Shown: positions 23,111-35,383 of the stretch, one piece after another
Layout: every line of letters starts with the position of its first letter
Position numbering within the stretch: position 1 is the stretch's first letter
From: Odobenus rosmarus divergens
Lineage: Eukaryota; Chordata; Mammalia; Carnivora; Odobenidae
NCBI RefSeq assembly: GCF_000321225.1
Contig: NW_004450276.1
Coordinates: 2,766,428 to 2,830,427 of the forward strand
Length of the DNA stretch: 64,000 nucleotides
Reading direction: 5' to 3'
Translations under genes and position numbers: made by a program
Notes under the pieces: generated by a model
Seen by the model: the letters and a program-made list of their open reading frames with translations, nothing else
Database searches by the model: none
What the model was told of the DNA's origin: nothing

Positions 23111-23689
23111 GAATACTCACTCTCCAGCACTCCATAGATAGCTCTATCACTGCATCCCCAACCCTTTCTTTTGTCAAAAATTTTTCCTTACTCAATGTTA
23201 AATGCTGGTTAAATACACAGATTGGCTTCCTCACCACATGCCTCACATTTCTTCGTTTTCCTGGCACATTTAGAAAGCATTGGAGAGTCACTGCCAGGCC
23301 CTCTGTCAGTGTCCTTTCAGGTTACAGACCTATCTCTCGGCATCGACAATGAGAATAAAAATTCTCCGGGCTAATCTATACGTTACGTCTACCTTCCAAC
23401 CTCTGTTGAACTCCCTTCCCTTCCCTCTTTTAATTTGCTGTATTTCCTTAATTAGTAATTTGTGTTGTCTGATTGACTCATCTGAAGAGATCACATTCTT
23501 AATGAACCAGTAGCATTTTCTTTTTTGAGACCTTACTAGGTCAAAGGCCAGAGAAACCCAATCTCCTAGGAGTTGGTGACGGTAATTGCCAATCTCTCTG
23601 TGTATACAAACTAATTGGAATACATCTACTTTTCTACTGTGAAGTTTCTATGGATTGTCAACTGACCAACCAAGAAAGGAAATAATTTA
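23111..23689. other. No gene recognised
   Basis: It may include further Tigger remnant. A block at about 23273-23321 ends CAG/GTTACA, a poor donor, so it is not credited as an exon. Confidence 0.4.
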
Positions 23690-24200
23690 TTAATTTATTC
23701 ATTCAAGAAATATTTACATAACTCCAGATTGTTATCAGTCCGGAAGTATGGGAGGAAACAATGGAGACAATGACTCTCCTCCATGGAGTTACCTTCTTGT
23801 GAAAGGATGACAAAAGTAAAAAGAGGATTGAACAAGATAATTTCAGATCATGAAAAACAGTATTAAAAAAAAAAAAGCCAGGTGATGTGATGTTGACTGG
23901 GATCAAATTACCCTTAGGTTTGGAGGGAAAGGAAGACCTTACTTGGGAGGAAACACATTTGAGTGGAACCTGACTAAGCAGCCAGTCATGCAAAAATTGG
24001 GGAGCAGAGCTTTCTAGGCAGTATGAACAGCAACTACAAAGGTGTAAGGTTGGAAGGAAGCCGGCAATTTATCTAAGAACAGAAAGATGTCTGTGTGATT
24101 GGAACCAAGTAAGGAAATGGGAAAGTGTGCGTAGCCTAGGGGGTAACAACGTGGCTAAAACAGATATGAAGGGTCTTCTGTAAGGGAGAAAAATTTCTAA
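23690..24200 (-). mobile_element. Probable L2 remnant
   Basis: TTCATTCAAGAAATATTTAC at the left and GTATGAACAGCAACTACAAA, GATTGGAACCAAGTAAGGAA further right resemble antisense L2 3'-end sequence. It is strongly diverged. Confidence 0.4.
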
Positions 24201-24346
24201 AAATAGAGGTTGTGTTTAGAAGGAGAAAGGGACTATCTCAAGCTTTGTCCTTAATGAAGGGGGAGAAATGGAGTATAGTGTTGGGAGCTGATTGTAGGGA
24301 AGTAAAACTCCCAGCCATTTTTGGACAGCAGTTAATAGAGTCAAAT

Positions 24347-24560
24347 GTTTTCTTTTCTTTTCTTACTTATTTATTTATTTATTTATTTATGAGGGAGAGA
24401 GCACAAGCAGGGTGGGGGGTGGAGAGGAACGGGAGAGGCAGAGAGAGAAGCAGACTCCCGGCTGAGCAGGGAGCCTGATGCGGGGCTTAATCCCAGGACC
24501 CTGAGATCATGACCTGAGCTGAAGGCTGATGCTTAACCAACTGAGCCACCCAGGCACCTC
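24347..24560 (-). mobile_element. CanSINE
   Basis: The ATTT-rich tail is TTACTTATTTATTTATTTAT and the head ends GAGCCACCCAGGCACCTC. TAGAGTCAAAT is duplicated at 24336-24346 and 24561-24571. Confidence 0.9.
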
Positions 24561-26140
24561 TAGAGTCAAATTTTTCTGTCACCATTTTAAGCCACGGTGC
24601 AGATACAGTTAGCACAGAACTAACAAACAATAACCTCCCCGGGGCAACTGAACCCATTTCAAAAGCCATGGGCAGGAATTTTAAAACCTGGGTCTCCGTG
24701 ACTGAACTTTGGAAATGTGGGAATGCCTAAAACCACACACATGTTTGTGATTATCCTCACATGTATTTATTTCTGGAGAAATTATTCATAACTTTTTCTA
24801 GGATTCTTAAAGGGGTCTGAAATCTTTAAAAGGGCAAGATACTCTGCTGGATGGCTTTGTGGATGCTACCCTTTTTATGAGAAAGATCCCCCACTTGCCC
24901 TTAGGTAGTGACAATCAAGAGGATTCAGCAAGGGGGCAAAATTGGTACTAAAAGTCTTTCTATGGCTTGGTAAATTTATGAATGATCCCGCTACATTGAA
25001 AGTAACTCTGGCTATCCAGAGACTCCAAAAAGAGCTCCTGTTGCTTAGTGCATATAACTATGTAGAGTTTGGCAGATAGACAAATGACTCATTGCCCTTT
25101 GAAATACTAGGGAAAAGCTATACTTTGCATCTGTCTCAGGTGTCAATTTGCTTTTGATTGACATTGTGATGGCAAACAATTTAAAGTAAAGAAAAACAAA
25201 ATGTCATCTATGGGGGCAGATGCTAGTATTAGAAGTCAAAAATGTGAGGGAAGTGCTTTTAAAAATGTGCTGTTTCTCTGTGTTCTTTTATGCCACTGTA
25301 AGCACAGGAAAAACATTTTTGTTCTTACTCTCATTTAAAAGTTAGTGACTGCAGCATTCATTGTAAGTGAAAAAACATTGTCCACCTGAATTTTATGGTG
25401 GGCACACAAGGGTTTGGCAATAAATGGTTTAGGGGGCCCTGTAACTTCAATTATTGTTGCAATTTCAAATAACCAAACAACTATCTTTGTGTGTGTGTGA
25501 AATACTATTTTGTGAAAACTCACAAGTGTTTATTAGAAATTCCCTATAAACATCAGATGTTTATTGTCCTGGAGCATTGGGCTCAAAATCTTTAATTTAT
25601 TGGCTATAATGAATTGTTCTAGTACCGAGATACTATTATGGCCCCTTTAATTCAGTTAGTGTATTTGGTATATGCAGATAATATATTAATTAAAAAAAAA
25701 AGTTAGGGAGGCTTTTAAATAAGTATTTCCATGAAGGCCTGAAAGGGTCCATGCCTCTTCTCCCAGGGAGTTGCCTTGACACCAGGAAAATCAGATTTCA
25801 TGAATATAACTTGATATTATCCTTTATTTACCCTGGAAAGATAAGATGGCAAAACAGCACACCCAATTCAATAATAGATAAGAAACACACACATTTTCTT
25901 TTCTGAGAGTTATGTAACCTTTGGGTCCATTTGGATGTTTAGAAAATTTTTCTTTTTGTACTTTGTGGGAATTTTAAAGATATATATGGCAAAGAGTTTA
26001 TATCAAACAAAATGACCTACTTAAAATAGAAAAAAACGAACCAGTTCCATTCATCTGAGCCAAGTAGAAGCTGAAAAATCCTTGATGCTGATCTTCTCTA
26101 CTGGCTGTTTCACTTCAGAGTTTCTTTTTTAATTTTCTTT
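24561..26140. other. AT-rich unique DNA, nothing recognised
   Basis: No open frame of note, no repeat family and no strong splice pair was seen. Confidence 0.5.
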
Positions 26141-26340
26141 CTTTTTTTTTTAAAGATTTTATTTATTTATTTGAGAGAGAGAGAGAATGAGAGAGAGAGA
26201 ACACGAGAGGGGGGAGGGTCAGAGGGAGAAGCAGACTCCCTGCTGAGCAGGGAGCCCAGTGTGGGGCTCGATCCTGGGACTCCAGGATCATGACCTGAGC
26301 TGAAGGCAGTGGCTTAACCAACTGAGCCACCCAGGCGCCC
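26141..26340 (-). mobile_element. CanSINE, CACGAGAG subfamily
   Basis: The body CACGAGAGGGGGGAGGGTCA with CTCCAGGATCATGACC matches the copies at 35574 and 44063, so these three are a subfamily. The flanks TTTCTTTTTTAATTTTCTT and TTCTCTTTTAATTTTCTT are the target duplication. Confidence 0.9.
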
Positions 26341-27091
26341 CTTCTCTTTTAATTTTCTTGACACTCCTCATTTCAGAGAGACTGACATGTATCAGCTGGA
26401 ACGCCCCTTCAAATGTGCACCGCAGATTCTCTCCAGGAGACCTTTTGGGCTCTTCACTCTGCGCTATTATCTGATAAGAAAGGACCCACGTCCAGACGCC
26501 AACTGTCACTCAAGCTCCCTCCACGCCAGTCATCCTTGAAAGTGACCTAACAGTGTGGGCCTGTCCCCACTGCCCTGGGGATGCCTCCGCTCCCTGGCTC
26601 AGTGGATCCACAGCAAGGCTCTCCTTTGCTCTGTGACCCAGTTGCCACTTAGCTTTGGGATCTTGAGGATTTAAGATTTTGTCACCTTCTTGGTCTCAAG
26701 TGTCCGCATCACCTTGTCATTCTCTACTTCACTCTAACTACTTATGCCTCGCAGAACTCAGAGACCGTTCAGAACGTGAAAAGTTTAGAAGGTCTTCAAA
26801 AAGCTGAATAATCTGACTTCCAAGAACTACACTTTCCTCCTTTCTAGTATTCATTTCTTTGAGAACTTTTGCTGTTCTCCAGATTATAGATGGCTAATGT
26901 GAGAATAATCCTCATTACTCACTTTCTAACAAGTTGTAAATTATTTGGATAGACATTGAAACTGTTGCTAATTAATTCTGCTTGTTTTCTCTTGGAACCA
27001 GGAGGTGGGCGGGGGGGGAGAGAGAGAGATGTCTTTGTGTGCATATCCTTGTATATGTGCCATCCATGAAAAACTGGTATCCAGAATTCTA
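26341..27091. other. Unique DNA with one protein-like open block
   Basis: After CACTCCTCATTTCAG a frame stays open from 26378 to a TGA at 26537. It reads in part YQLERPFKCAPQILSRRPF. There is no donor inside and no AATAAA follows, so it is at most a doubtful terminal exon. Confidence 0.3.
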
Positions 27092-27420
27092 CATTTTTTT
27101 ATTGAGATATAAGTGACATATAACATTATATTAGTTTTAGGTGTACAACATAATGATTCAATATTTGTATATATCATGAAATGTTTGCCATAGTAAGTCT
27201 AGTTACCATCCATCACCACACATAGTTACAAATTTTTTTTCTTGTGATGAGAACTTTGAAGATCTACTCTTACCAACTTTCAAATATCAAACACAGTGTT
27301 GTTAACTATAGTCACCATGCTATATATTACATCCCTAGGACTTCTCTATTTATAACCAGAAGTTTGTACCTTTTGACCACCTTTACCCATTTTTCCTACC
27401 CCCACCCCAGAATTTTAGAA
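27092..27420 (-). mobile_element. L1 (L1MA/L1MB-like) 3' UTR fragment
   Basis: Antisense TTATTGAGATATAAGTGACA, TAGTTTTAGGTGTACAACAT, CATCCATCACCACACATAG, GTTGTTAACTATAGTCACCA, and TTTGACCACCTTTACCCA. It is a mammalian L1 3' UTR older than the neighbouring L1 at 27580. Confidence 0.75.
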
Positions 27421-27973
27421 TTTAAAGACCTATTTTCAACATGCCAAATTATTGTATCAGAAATCTCTAATTCCTTTATGCTTTTTTAAAATGAAAATTT
27501 CATTTGTGTGTGCCACACACACTGGTGCCACACCAGTCTAAGACATGATTTCCTTAATCATCATCTTACCTTTTTAGAAGATTTTTTGTTTTGGTTTTGT
27601 TTTTAAATTTTATTTAAATTCAATTAATTAACATATAGTGTATTATTCGTTTCAGAGGTAGGGTTTAGTGATTCATCAGTTTTATATAATACCCAGTGTT
27701 CATTACATCGTGTGCCCTCCTTAATGCCCATCACCCAGTTACCCCATCCCTCACCCCCACCCCTCCAGCAATGCTCAGTTTGTTTCCTATGGTTAAGAGT
27801 CTCTTATGGTTTGTCTCCCTCTCTGATTTCGTCTTGTTTTATTTTTCCTTCCCTTTCCCCTATGATCTTCTGTTTTGTTTCTTAAATTCCACATGTGAAT
27901 GAGATCATATGATAATTGTCTTTCTCCGGTTGACTTATTTCACTTAGCATAATACCCTCTAGCTCTATCCACA

Positions 27974-28690
27974 TCATTGCAAATGGCAAGATTTCGATTT
28001 TTTTTTGATGCCTGAGAAGAATTCTATTGTGTATATATACCACATCATCTTTTTCCATTCATCTGTTGATGAAGATCTGGGCTCTTCCCATAGTTTGGCT
28101 ATTGTGCACATTGCTGCTATAAACATTGGGGTACAGGTGCCCCTTCGGATCACTACATTTATATCTTTGGGGTAAATACCCAGCAGTGCAATTGCTGGGT
28201 CATAGGGTAGCTCTATCTTCAGATTTTTGAGGAACCTCCATACTGTTTTCCAGAGTGGCTGCACCAGCTTGCATTCCCACCAACAGTGTAAGAGGGTTCC
28301 CCTTTCTCCGCATCCCCGCCAACATCTGTCGTTTCCTGACTTGTTCATTTTAGCCATTCTGGCTGGTGTGAGGTGGTATCTCATGGTGGTTTTGATTTGT
28401 ATTTCCTTGATGCTGAGCGATGTTGAGCATTTTTTCATGCATCTGTTGGCCATTTGTATATCTTTTTTGGAGAAATGTCTATTCATGTCTTCTGCCCATT
28501 TCTTTTTTGGATTATTTGTTCTTTGGGTGTTGAGTTTGATAAGTTCTTTATAGATTTTGGATACTAGCCCTTTATCTGATAAGACATTTGCAAATATCTT
28601 CTCCCATTCTGTCGGTTGTCTTTTGGTTTTGTTGACTGTTTCCTTTGCCGTGCGAAATTTCTGTATCTTGATGAAGTCCCAATAGTTCAT
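27974..28690 (-). pseudogene. L1 ORF2 C-terminal fragment
   Basis: A 238-codon frame holds the C-terminal part of ORF2p after the reverse transcriptase, including the cysteine-rich segment ([17 protein letters not shown]) and [19 protein letters not shown]. The frame shifts near 28690 into the overlapping 28572-28982 frame. Endonuclease and polymerase domains are missing, so it is inert. Confidence 0.9.
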
Positions 28691-29015
28691 TTTTGCCCTT
28701 GCTTCCCTTGCCTTTGCTGATGTTTCTAGGAAGAAGTTGCTGCAGCTGAGGTCGAAGAGGTTGCTGCCTGTGTTCTCCTATAGGATTTTGATGGATTTCT
28801 GTCTCATATTTAGGTCTTTCATCCATTTTGAGTCTATTTTTGTGTGTGGTATAAGAAAATGGTCCAGTTTCATTCTTCTGCATGTGGCTGTCCAACTTTC
28901 CCAACGGCAAGATAGTCTTTTGTTGAGGAGACTGTCTTTTTTCCATTGGATATTCTGTCCCGCTTTGTTGAAGATTGACCATAGAGTTGAGGGTCCCTTT
29001 CTGGGTTCTCTATTC

Positions 29016-29200
29016 TTTTTTTTTTTTTTTTAAGATTTTATTTATTTATTTGTCAGTGGGAGAGAGAGAGAGCACAAGCAGAGGGAGAAGCAGGTTCCCT
29101 GCTGAGGAAGGAGCCTGATGTGGGACTCGATCCCAGGACCCTGGGATTATGACCTGAGCCGAAGGCAGACACTTAACCAACTGAACCACACAGGTGTCCC
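29016..29200 (-). mobile_element. CanSINE inside L1
   Basis: The head ends GAACCACACAGGTGTCCC. The flanks TGGGTTCTCTATTCT and TGGGTTTGCTATTTTG are both L1-derived and fit an imperfect target duplication. ORF2 sequence resumes after it. Confidence 0.88.
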
Positions 29201-29483
29201 TGGGTTTGCTATTTTGTTCCATTGATCTCTGTGTCTGTTTTTGTGCCAGTACCATACTGTCTTGATGATTACAGCTTTGTAATATAGCTTGATGTCCAGA
29301 ATTATGATGCCACCAATTTTGGTTTTCGTTTTCAACATTCCTTTTTAGAACACTTTAATCTTAGAAAGCATGCCCTAATTTATTCATACATTACAAATTC
29401 AATAATCCTATGAAATCATGTTATTAATTATGATGTTTTGAATAGATTTAGGGGAACTTTGTCAAAGCAGAGATGGTTTTTCT

Positions 29484-29685
29484 TTTTTCTTTTTTTTAAG
29501 ATTTCATTTATTTATCAGAGGCGGGGGGGAGAGAGCACATGTGGGGGGGGGGCGAGCAGCAGACAGAGGGAGAAGCAGACTCCCTGCTGAGCAAGGAGCC
29601 TGATGCTAGATTCTATCCCAAGAATCTGGGATCTTGACCTGAACCATAGGCAGACACTTAACCTACTGAGCCACCCAGGCATCCC
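29484..29685 (-). mobile_element. CanSINE with perfect 16-bp duplication
   Basis: CAGAGATGGTTTTTCT is identical at 29468-29483 and 29686-29701. The body carries many private changes (GGGGGCGAGCAGCAGACAG), although the duplication is intact. Confidence 0.94.
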
Positions 29686-31211
29686 CAGAGATGGTTTTTC
29701 TAATACTAGTTTCAATGTGACTAGATTCATATATAGTTTTATATAGGAACTGCTTACCTCTGCAGACAGATGGGACAAAGTGGGACAGAAACGTGCTGTC
29801 TAGTGGCTTGGGTGTCTATTAAAAACTGACTCCATTTTCAAGTAGCAAATTTAAGAAAAGAAATAACAGTGATTCAGAATCCATTCAGCAATATCAAAAC
29901 TCTACATAAAAATAGAAAATCTTTACTTAAAAGATCTCAGGATATGCAATTCTATCAGTTATAATTTTCTCCCTATTAAGACTTGGAGTAATTTACTCAT
30001 ATTTGGAAGCTGAATTGACTCTGTCAGGCTGCTAGAGTGTGAGCTTTCGATAAACCAGTGCGTGTCAAGATTTGCTTACTCTGTGAGGGAGCCCTCTCAT
30101 TGTTGAAGTTGTGCCTGAAAAATGTCTGAGAGAACTTCCTGGACTTATTTTTGTTTGTTCCTCTCAAGTCTGAAATTCTAATGGTGACGTTTGGAATCAG
30201 GCAAACAGAATATTCAGGTATTCTCAAAAATAAATGGGCTTTCCTTCTAGCATGAGAATGTTGACCTGAGTCATGAGCAAACCACGTGGGAGAGTGGTCT
30301 GGTCAGAGTGCTTACCCACTCTCCAGTCATTTGAAAGATAGGATGTATTCCGAGGAACTAGCGAACAGTAATCAGACCAATTTTTATCCACCATTGTAAT
30401 TCTGAAGGTTTTAAATGAAAAACTCAGTAATCTTATAAAATGATGTATTATTAAACCACTATGATTTTGTACTTCATAAATATATAAGCACGCATACTGA
30501 AATTCATTTTGATAGAAAATTCATGTCTTTTTAATCAGAAAATTGATGTCATTTATTATACCCCAAGTGTCATTCTATTATTCCTTTCTGGGAAGCCCTG
30601 AAGTCAGCTGATCAAAGAAAAGAGCACTACATTGTAAAATGATAAATTTTATGTCTGTTTGATATGAAAGAAGCTATGTTGTAAAATGGAAAAAAATAAA
30701 TGCCTTTGTCTTTGAAGCAAACATTTTGGAAATGATTCCCTTACTCTTAGTAAATTAAAAGATAACATCTCTTGATCAGAAAGAATCACTCCTGGGGCCA
30801 CTCTTCCCTTCCTTACCTCAGAAGATTTTTGTGAGGATTGAGTGAGAAAATGTAAAACTGTTTATTCGTTCATTCTTTAAAAATTTTTACTGTATTCTCA
30901 TTTTACGGAAGCTTCTAATAGCAAATCTATAAAATATCTAATCTGTAAAAGCAGCAGTTTACATGTCAGTGCATTATGTCTATTTTCTTTCACCCAGCAC
31001 GGTGCCTTTGTAAGTAGTATATGCAATGACGCACGGGAAAACAAGGGGAAAAGGAACTGCTGACTTTCTGTTGGTACACGCAGTGTCTTTTCCATTCCCT
31101 TTTCCATTTCCCTGCTATTTCTTCAGTGCAGTCTGTAGCAACTTGAGAATGGAAACAATCCCCCAAAAGTGGGCGACTTCCCGAGATTTGGAAGTGTCCT
31201 TTGGAATGGAT
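29686..31211. other. AT-rich DNA with one exon-like block
   Basis: At 30169-30217 an excellent acceptor (GTTTGTTCCTCTCAAG) and a moderate donor (TTCAG/GTATTC) bound 49 bases open in one frame only (SEILMVTFGIRQTEYS). I rate it as probably a chance exon-like block. Nothing else is recognised. Confidence 0.35.
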
Positions 31212-31389
31212 TTTTTTTTTTTAAAGATTTTATTTATTTATTCATGAGAGACAGAGAGAGAGAGAGAGGCAGAGGGAGAAGCAGGCTCCCAAGGAGCAGG
31301 GAGCCCAATGCGGGACTCAATCCCAGGACCCTGGGATCATGACCTGAGCCGAAGGCAGACGCTTAACCATCTGAGCCACCGAGGCACCC
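31212..31389 (-). mobile_element. CanSINE
   Basis: TGGAATGGAT is duplicated at 31202-31211 and 31390-31399. The body is shortened: GAGAGGCAGAGGGAGAAGC follows the tail directly. Confidence 0.92.
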
Positions 31390-32339
31390 TGGAATGGATG
31401 TTTTAAGTTACCAGAGTCTCACAGAAATCCCTGGAGTTAGATGCAGGTAGAACTGAGCTGAAATTCTGCCTTAGGATTATTTCATGGGTGGAGCCTTTAC
31501 TTAAGATTGAGGAAGCCAATGTCTGTTCACAGGGTGGCTGAAAGCATTTATTAAATGAAACCAGTTATAAAGCACCTGGCATCTTGCTCAATATTGCAGG
31601 GGGGCCTGGCCCAAGAGTGTTGAGGGTCTTTTCATGATACAAGCCCCCCTGGGGCTGTCTTTTCTGGGATGGGGTGTAAGACAGTGGGGTGGTCCTTTAA
31701 ACTGTGAGTCGCCTTGATTTGCACTGGAACTGCTTGGCAGGGAAAATATCTTGTACTTCAGTAAAACTGATGATTATAAATATTCAAGAGTATGTAACAA
31801 AGGAAACCTCTCAGTGAGCTCAAGACACTGTCAATGCCATTCAGCCAAAGCCCACCAAGAACACACCTGTAGACGGAGCCAGGGATGCACACTTTGGGGA
31901 CAGTGAGGCGTTTCAGTAAGAAGTAGTAAGGAAAGACTTACAGCATTTGGGCCTGTGCTGGGGATTTGGGGGAGGGTTTAAGAAAGCAGAGCTTTCCTCT
32001 AGATTGGCTGCTGTCAGGAAGGGGGTAGTGGTGGAGAGAGGTAGATAAATCTATGACTCGGTATTGTATTAGTCTGTTAGGGTTGTCTGGAATATTTGCC
32101 AATACCACCAAGCAATTATCCAATGCTAAGTGGACACCAGCTGGGTGTCTTACAAATTTAACTTAATTCTCACACTATCTATGTGAAAACAACATCAGAT
32201 CCCTCAGGTTAAGGGCTCAGTACCACAAGGCTGCCTCCACTTCGGATCCCGGTTCAAGTTGTCACCTCTATTTCTGACTGACTGGCTGGCTATAAATCAG
32301 TTTCCCTCAACTTCCTCCTACAGTTTGCTAATTTGCTAT
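31390..32339. other. No gene recognised
   Basis: Around 32067-32103 there is a short MLT1-like piece (TTAGTCTGTTAGGGTTG). The rest matches nothing I know. Confidence 0.4.
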
Positions 32340-32850
32340 CGTAGCTCACAATGCTCAGGAGAACATTTACTTACATTGATTATCAGCTTATCATAACGAA
32401 TACAGATGAACATCAGGTGAAGAGGTACACAGAGTTCTGGAAGGATCTCAAGAGCAGGAGCTTCTGTCTCCGTGGACTGGGGTGCACCACCCTCCAGGCA
32501 TGTGACATTCATTCACCAGCCCAGAAGCTCATCAAATCTTGTTGTTCAAGAGTTTTGGAGAGTTTTAGCTTTAATCTCCAGCCCAGCACTCTCCTACCCT
32601 TCATAGAGGTTGGTGGCTGGGGCTGAAATTCCAACTCTGTAATCATTTGGTCTTTCTAGTGACCAGCTCCATCCTAAGGCTATGTAGGGACCCCACCCTA
32701 AGTCACCCCATTAGCATAAACTCAGGTGTGACCCAAAGGGATTACTATGAATAGCAAGACACCCCTGCCACTTAGGAAATCACTAGAGTTTTAGTTCTGT
32801 GTCAGAAACCAGGATGAAGACCAAATATATTTCCTATTATACCACAGGCT
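32340..32850 (+). mobile_element. Old ERVL-type LTR, subfamily uncertain
   Basis: The order is TTACATTGATTATCAGCTTA, CATTCATTCACCAGCCCAGAAG, GGTTGGTGGCTGGGGCTGAAA, CATTAGCATAAACTCAGGTG, GAAACCAGGATGAAGACC, CCTATTATACCACAG. I recognise it as a common mammalian LTR but cannot fix the subfamily. Confidence 0.5.
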
Positions 32851-33215
32851 GCTATAACAATTTACCACAGACTGGGTGGCTTAAAAAAACAGAATTTATA
32901 TCTTCACAATTCTAGAAGCTAGAAGTCTAAGAGCAAGGGGTTGTTAGGGTTGGTTTCTTCTGAGGCCTCTCTCCTTGCCTTGGAGATGGTCATCTTCTCT
33001 CTCTGTCTTCATATGGTCTTCCCTCTGTCTCTGTGTTTAAATCTCTTTTTATAACAACTTAATCGACTTAATCATATTGAGTTAGGACCCTCTCTGGGGA
33101 CCTTGTTTTAACTTATCTCTTCAGAGATCCTACCTCCAAAAATAGTCATTTCCGATGTACTGGGGTTTAGGGCTTCAACATATGAATCTTGAAGGGCCAC
33201 AGTTCAGCTGATAAG
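32851..33215 (-). mobile_element. MLT1-type MaLR LTR
   Basis: Antisense MLT1: GGCTGCTATAACAATTTACC, GACTGGGTGGCTTAAAAAAA, CTAGAAGCTAGAAGTCTAAG, CTGAGGCCTCTCTCCTTGCC, GATCCTACCTCCAAAAATAG, and CAACATATGAATCTTGAAGG at the 5' end of the LTR. Confidence 0.8.
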
Positions 33216-33667
33216 AGATGTCTTAAATAATCTTATCCAGAAGTGCAGACTAGGGTAAGGCATTTACTCATACTAGCTAGGATAGGGATGTTTGGTCATT
33301 AATGTGGCTTTGCCACTGTTCATGTTTTGCCTATGTTCGTTTTTTTATCTTGATCCATCGTGGCCATAGAACATCCTTATCTGATGCTGATGTTCTGTAA
33401 AATTATTTATGTTCAACAGGAGTACACCAAGTCCTACCTGGGTGGGCCAGGCCAACTCCTAGATGCCAGGGACTGTTATTCTCTTTCTCAGCATCATTAA
33501 AAAAAAAGAGGACAAACTGAAATACAACACCAGTTCATATTGCTATCCTTACCAATTTAAAACTAGGTGTTTTGGCCAATACAACATAGGGAACTTTTCC
33601 AAATAGGCTGGCACCTAATAAGTGTGAATAAAACCTCTTCCTAAGCAAGATAAATGGGTAAATAAGA
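33216..33667. other. No gene recognised
   Basis: AT-rich sequence without repeat or coding signature, ending at the target site of the next L1. Confidence 0.5.
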
Positions 33668-33678
33668 AGTTGCAATGA

Positions 33679-34047
33679 CTATCACCCAGCCACCATTGGG
33701 GAGGCTATGTGCTATGATGAGCGCTGTGAATTGTGTAAGACTGTTGAATCACAGATCTGCACCTCTGAAACAAATAATACAATATATGTTAAAAAAAGAA
33801 GAAGAAGAAGAAGATAGCAGGAGGGGAAGAATGAAGGGGCAGAAATCGGAGGGGGAGACAAACCATGAGAGACTATGGTCTCTGAGAAACAAACTGAGGG
33901 TTCTAGAGGGGAGTGGGGTGGGGGATGGGTTAGCCTGGTGATGGGTATTAAGGAGGGCACATTCTGCGTGGATCACTGGGTGTTATGCACAAACAATGAA
34001 TCATGGAACACTACATCAAAAAAATAAATAAATAGAGAAAAAAAAGG
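33679..34047 (+). mobile_element. L1 3' UTR insertion, very short
   Basis: AGTTGCAATGA is identical at 33668-33678 and 34048-34058. The insert is only the last about 370 bases of a carnivore L1, with a GAAGAAGAAGAAGAAG purine stretch and an AAATAAATAAATAG-A tail. It is the complement of the L1 end at 1-300. Both strands show open frames that are L1 artefacts. Confidence 0.92.
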
Positions 34048-34264
34048 AGTTGCAATGAAAACTGTGATGCTAAACTGTATCACAAGACTTGCATAAATCG
34101 ACTTATTAAAAACTGAAATAAGAAACAAAATGATTTCTTGTGATTACTCAGCATAACAGGGAAGGCTGAGTGCATACTGCTCAAGTGAGGGGTAAGCACA
34201 TGACACAATAGACATGGTAACAGGATGAGAATTAGGGTCACAGTGGGGGGAACTTGGGTTTTAA

Positions 34265-34435
34265 TGGCAGGATTGAATTTAAACCTTGACTTTTCTCCTA
34301 ATTAGCTGGGCTACTTAGCTTCTTTGAGCCTGCTTCCTCACCTGTAAAATAGATATCATAATAATACTTCATGGGTTATTGTGAGGAACAGGAGGGGAAA
34401 ATGCATGTAAAGGACAAAACTTAGCATACTGCTGA
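34265..34435 (+). mobile_element. MIR SINE
   Basis: TTGAGCCTGCTTCCTCACCTG, TAAAATAGATATCATAATAA and GGGTTATTGTGAGGAACAGG follow the MIR order. The 5' part is weak. Confidence 0.7.
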
Positions 34436-34600
34436 TATATATAATATGTAATATTATACATGATATAATATATAACAACTATAATAACTGTATAATAACT
34501 GTAATATATAATTAACTAAATGTATAGATATGTAACTAAAATATATAAAAACTATAATAAATATAATAGTAGTGATGATGATGATGATAATGATGACGGG
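34435..34600. repeat. AT-rich low-complexity tract with a GAT repeat
   Basis: Irregular TATAAT/ATAACT units occupy 34435-34565. They are followed by GATGATGATGATGATAATGATGA and a GGGGAGGAGGAG run. Such tracts arise by slippage. Confidence 0.8.
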
Positions 34601-34614
34601 GAGGAGGAGACTTC

Positions 34615-34840
34615 CTTAACTTTTTCATTGCTCTTTCTCCAGATACAATCTTTCAGCAAATCTTACGAGCTCTACCTTTAAAATTTGTATTGAATCTGGC
34701 AGCTTCACCATCTTTCCTACTTCCTGGTCCAGGTCATCCTAACATCTTGCATGAACTATTGTACACTCTTCCTAGGTGGCATACCTACTTCCATTCTTGC
34801 CTCTCTGCTCCTATACCACAGCTTATTATCCACTTAGGGC
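34615..34840 (+). mobile_element. L2 LINE fragment
   Basis: CTCTTTCTCCAGATACAATC, AAATCTTACGAGCTCTACC, CAGCTTCACCATCTTTCC, CCTGGTCCAGGTCATCC and CATCTTGCATGAACTATTG match the L2 segment also seen at 47750-47880. Confidence 0.6.
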
Positions 34841-34879
34841 AAAACTGAACCATGGTACATCTCTATTTGTCCCAACCCC

Positions 34880-35365
34880 CAGAATAAAAGATGTACAGAA
34901 GATAACTAAGCATATGAAAAGATGCTGAACATCATACATCACTGGGGAATTACAGATGAAACAACGAGATACTACTATATACCTGCTAGAATGGCCCAAA
35001 TCCAGAACACTATCAAGACCAAATGGTGGTGGAAAACAAAACATACTCTTACCCTACGATCCAGTAATTGTGCTCTTTGGCAGTTACCTCAATGAGTTAG
35101 AAACTTAGATCCACACAAATCCCTGCGCATGAATGTATACAGAAGCTTTTTTCATAATTGCTAAAATTTGGAAGGAACCAAGATGCCCTTCAGTAAGTGA
35201 ATGGATAAATAAGCTGGTAAATCCAGACAATGGAGTATGGTTCGGTGCCAAGAAGGAATGAGCTATCATGTCATGAAAAGACTTGGAGGGAACTTAATCG
35301 CGTATCAGCAAGTGTAAGAAGCCAGTCCGCATACTACTATTTGTATGTATTAAATGTTTCAGACG
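34880..35365 (+). mobile_element. Old L1 ORF2 3' fragment
   Basis: Sense ORF2 remains: AAAAGATGCTGAACATCATA, GAAACAACGAGATACTACTA, TCTTACCCTACGATCCAGTA, CAAGATGCCCTTCAGTAAGT, and GAATGGATAAATAAGCTGGT. It is diverged, with stops. Confidence 0.7.
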
Positions 35366-35383
35366 CTGGCACCCTGCACCGCC

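Larger units (their letters stand above)
27580..29339 (-). mobile_element. 5'-truncated carnivore L1 with target duplication
   Basis: CCTTTTTAGAA is identical at 27569-27579 and 29340-29350. Between the copies lie the 3' tail, a 3' UTR with TAACATATAGTGTATTATTC, and antisense ORF2 up to GTTTTCAACATTC. A SINE (29016-29200) inserted later. About 1.6 kb of L1 remains of a full length near 6 kb, and the reverse transcriptase core is absent. Confidence 0.93.

Noticed and set aside
29756..29830. Minus-strand exon with a strong GCAGAG/GTAAGC donor
   Set aside because: The acceptor is poor and two frames are open, so coding is not favoured. Such pairs are common by chance in introns.
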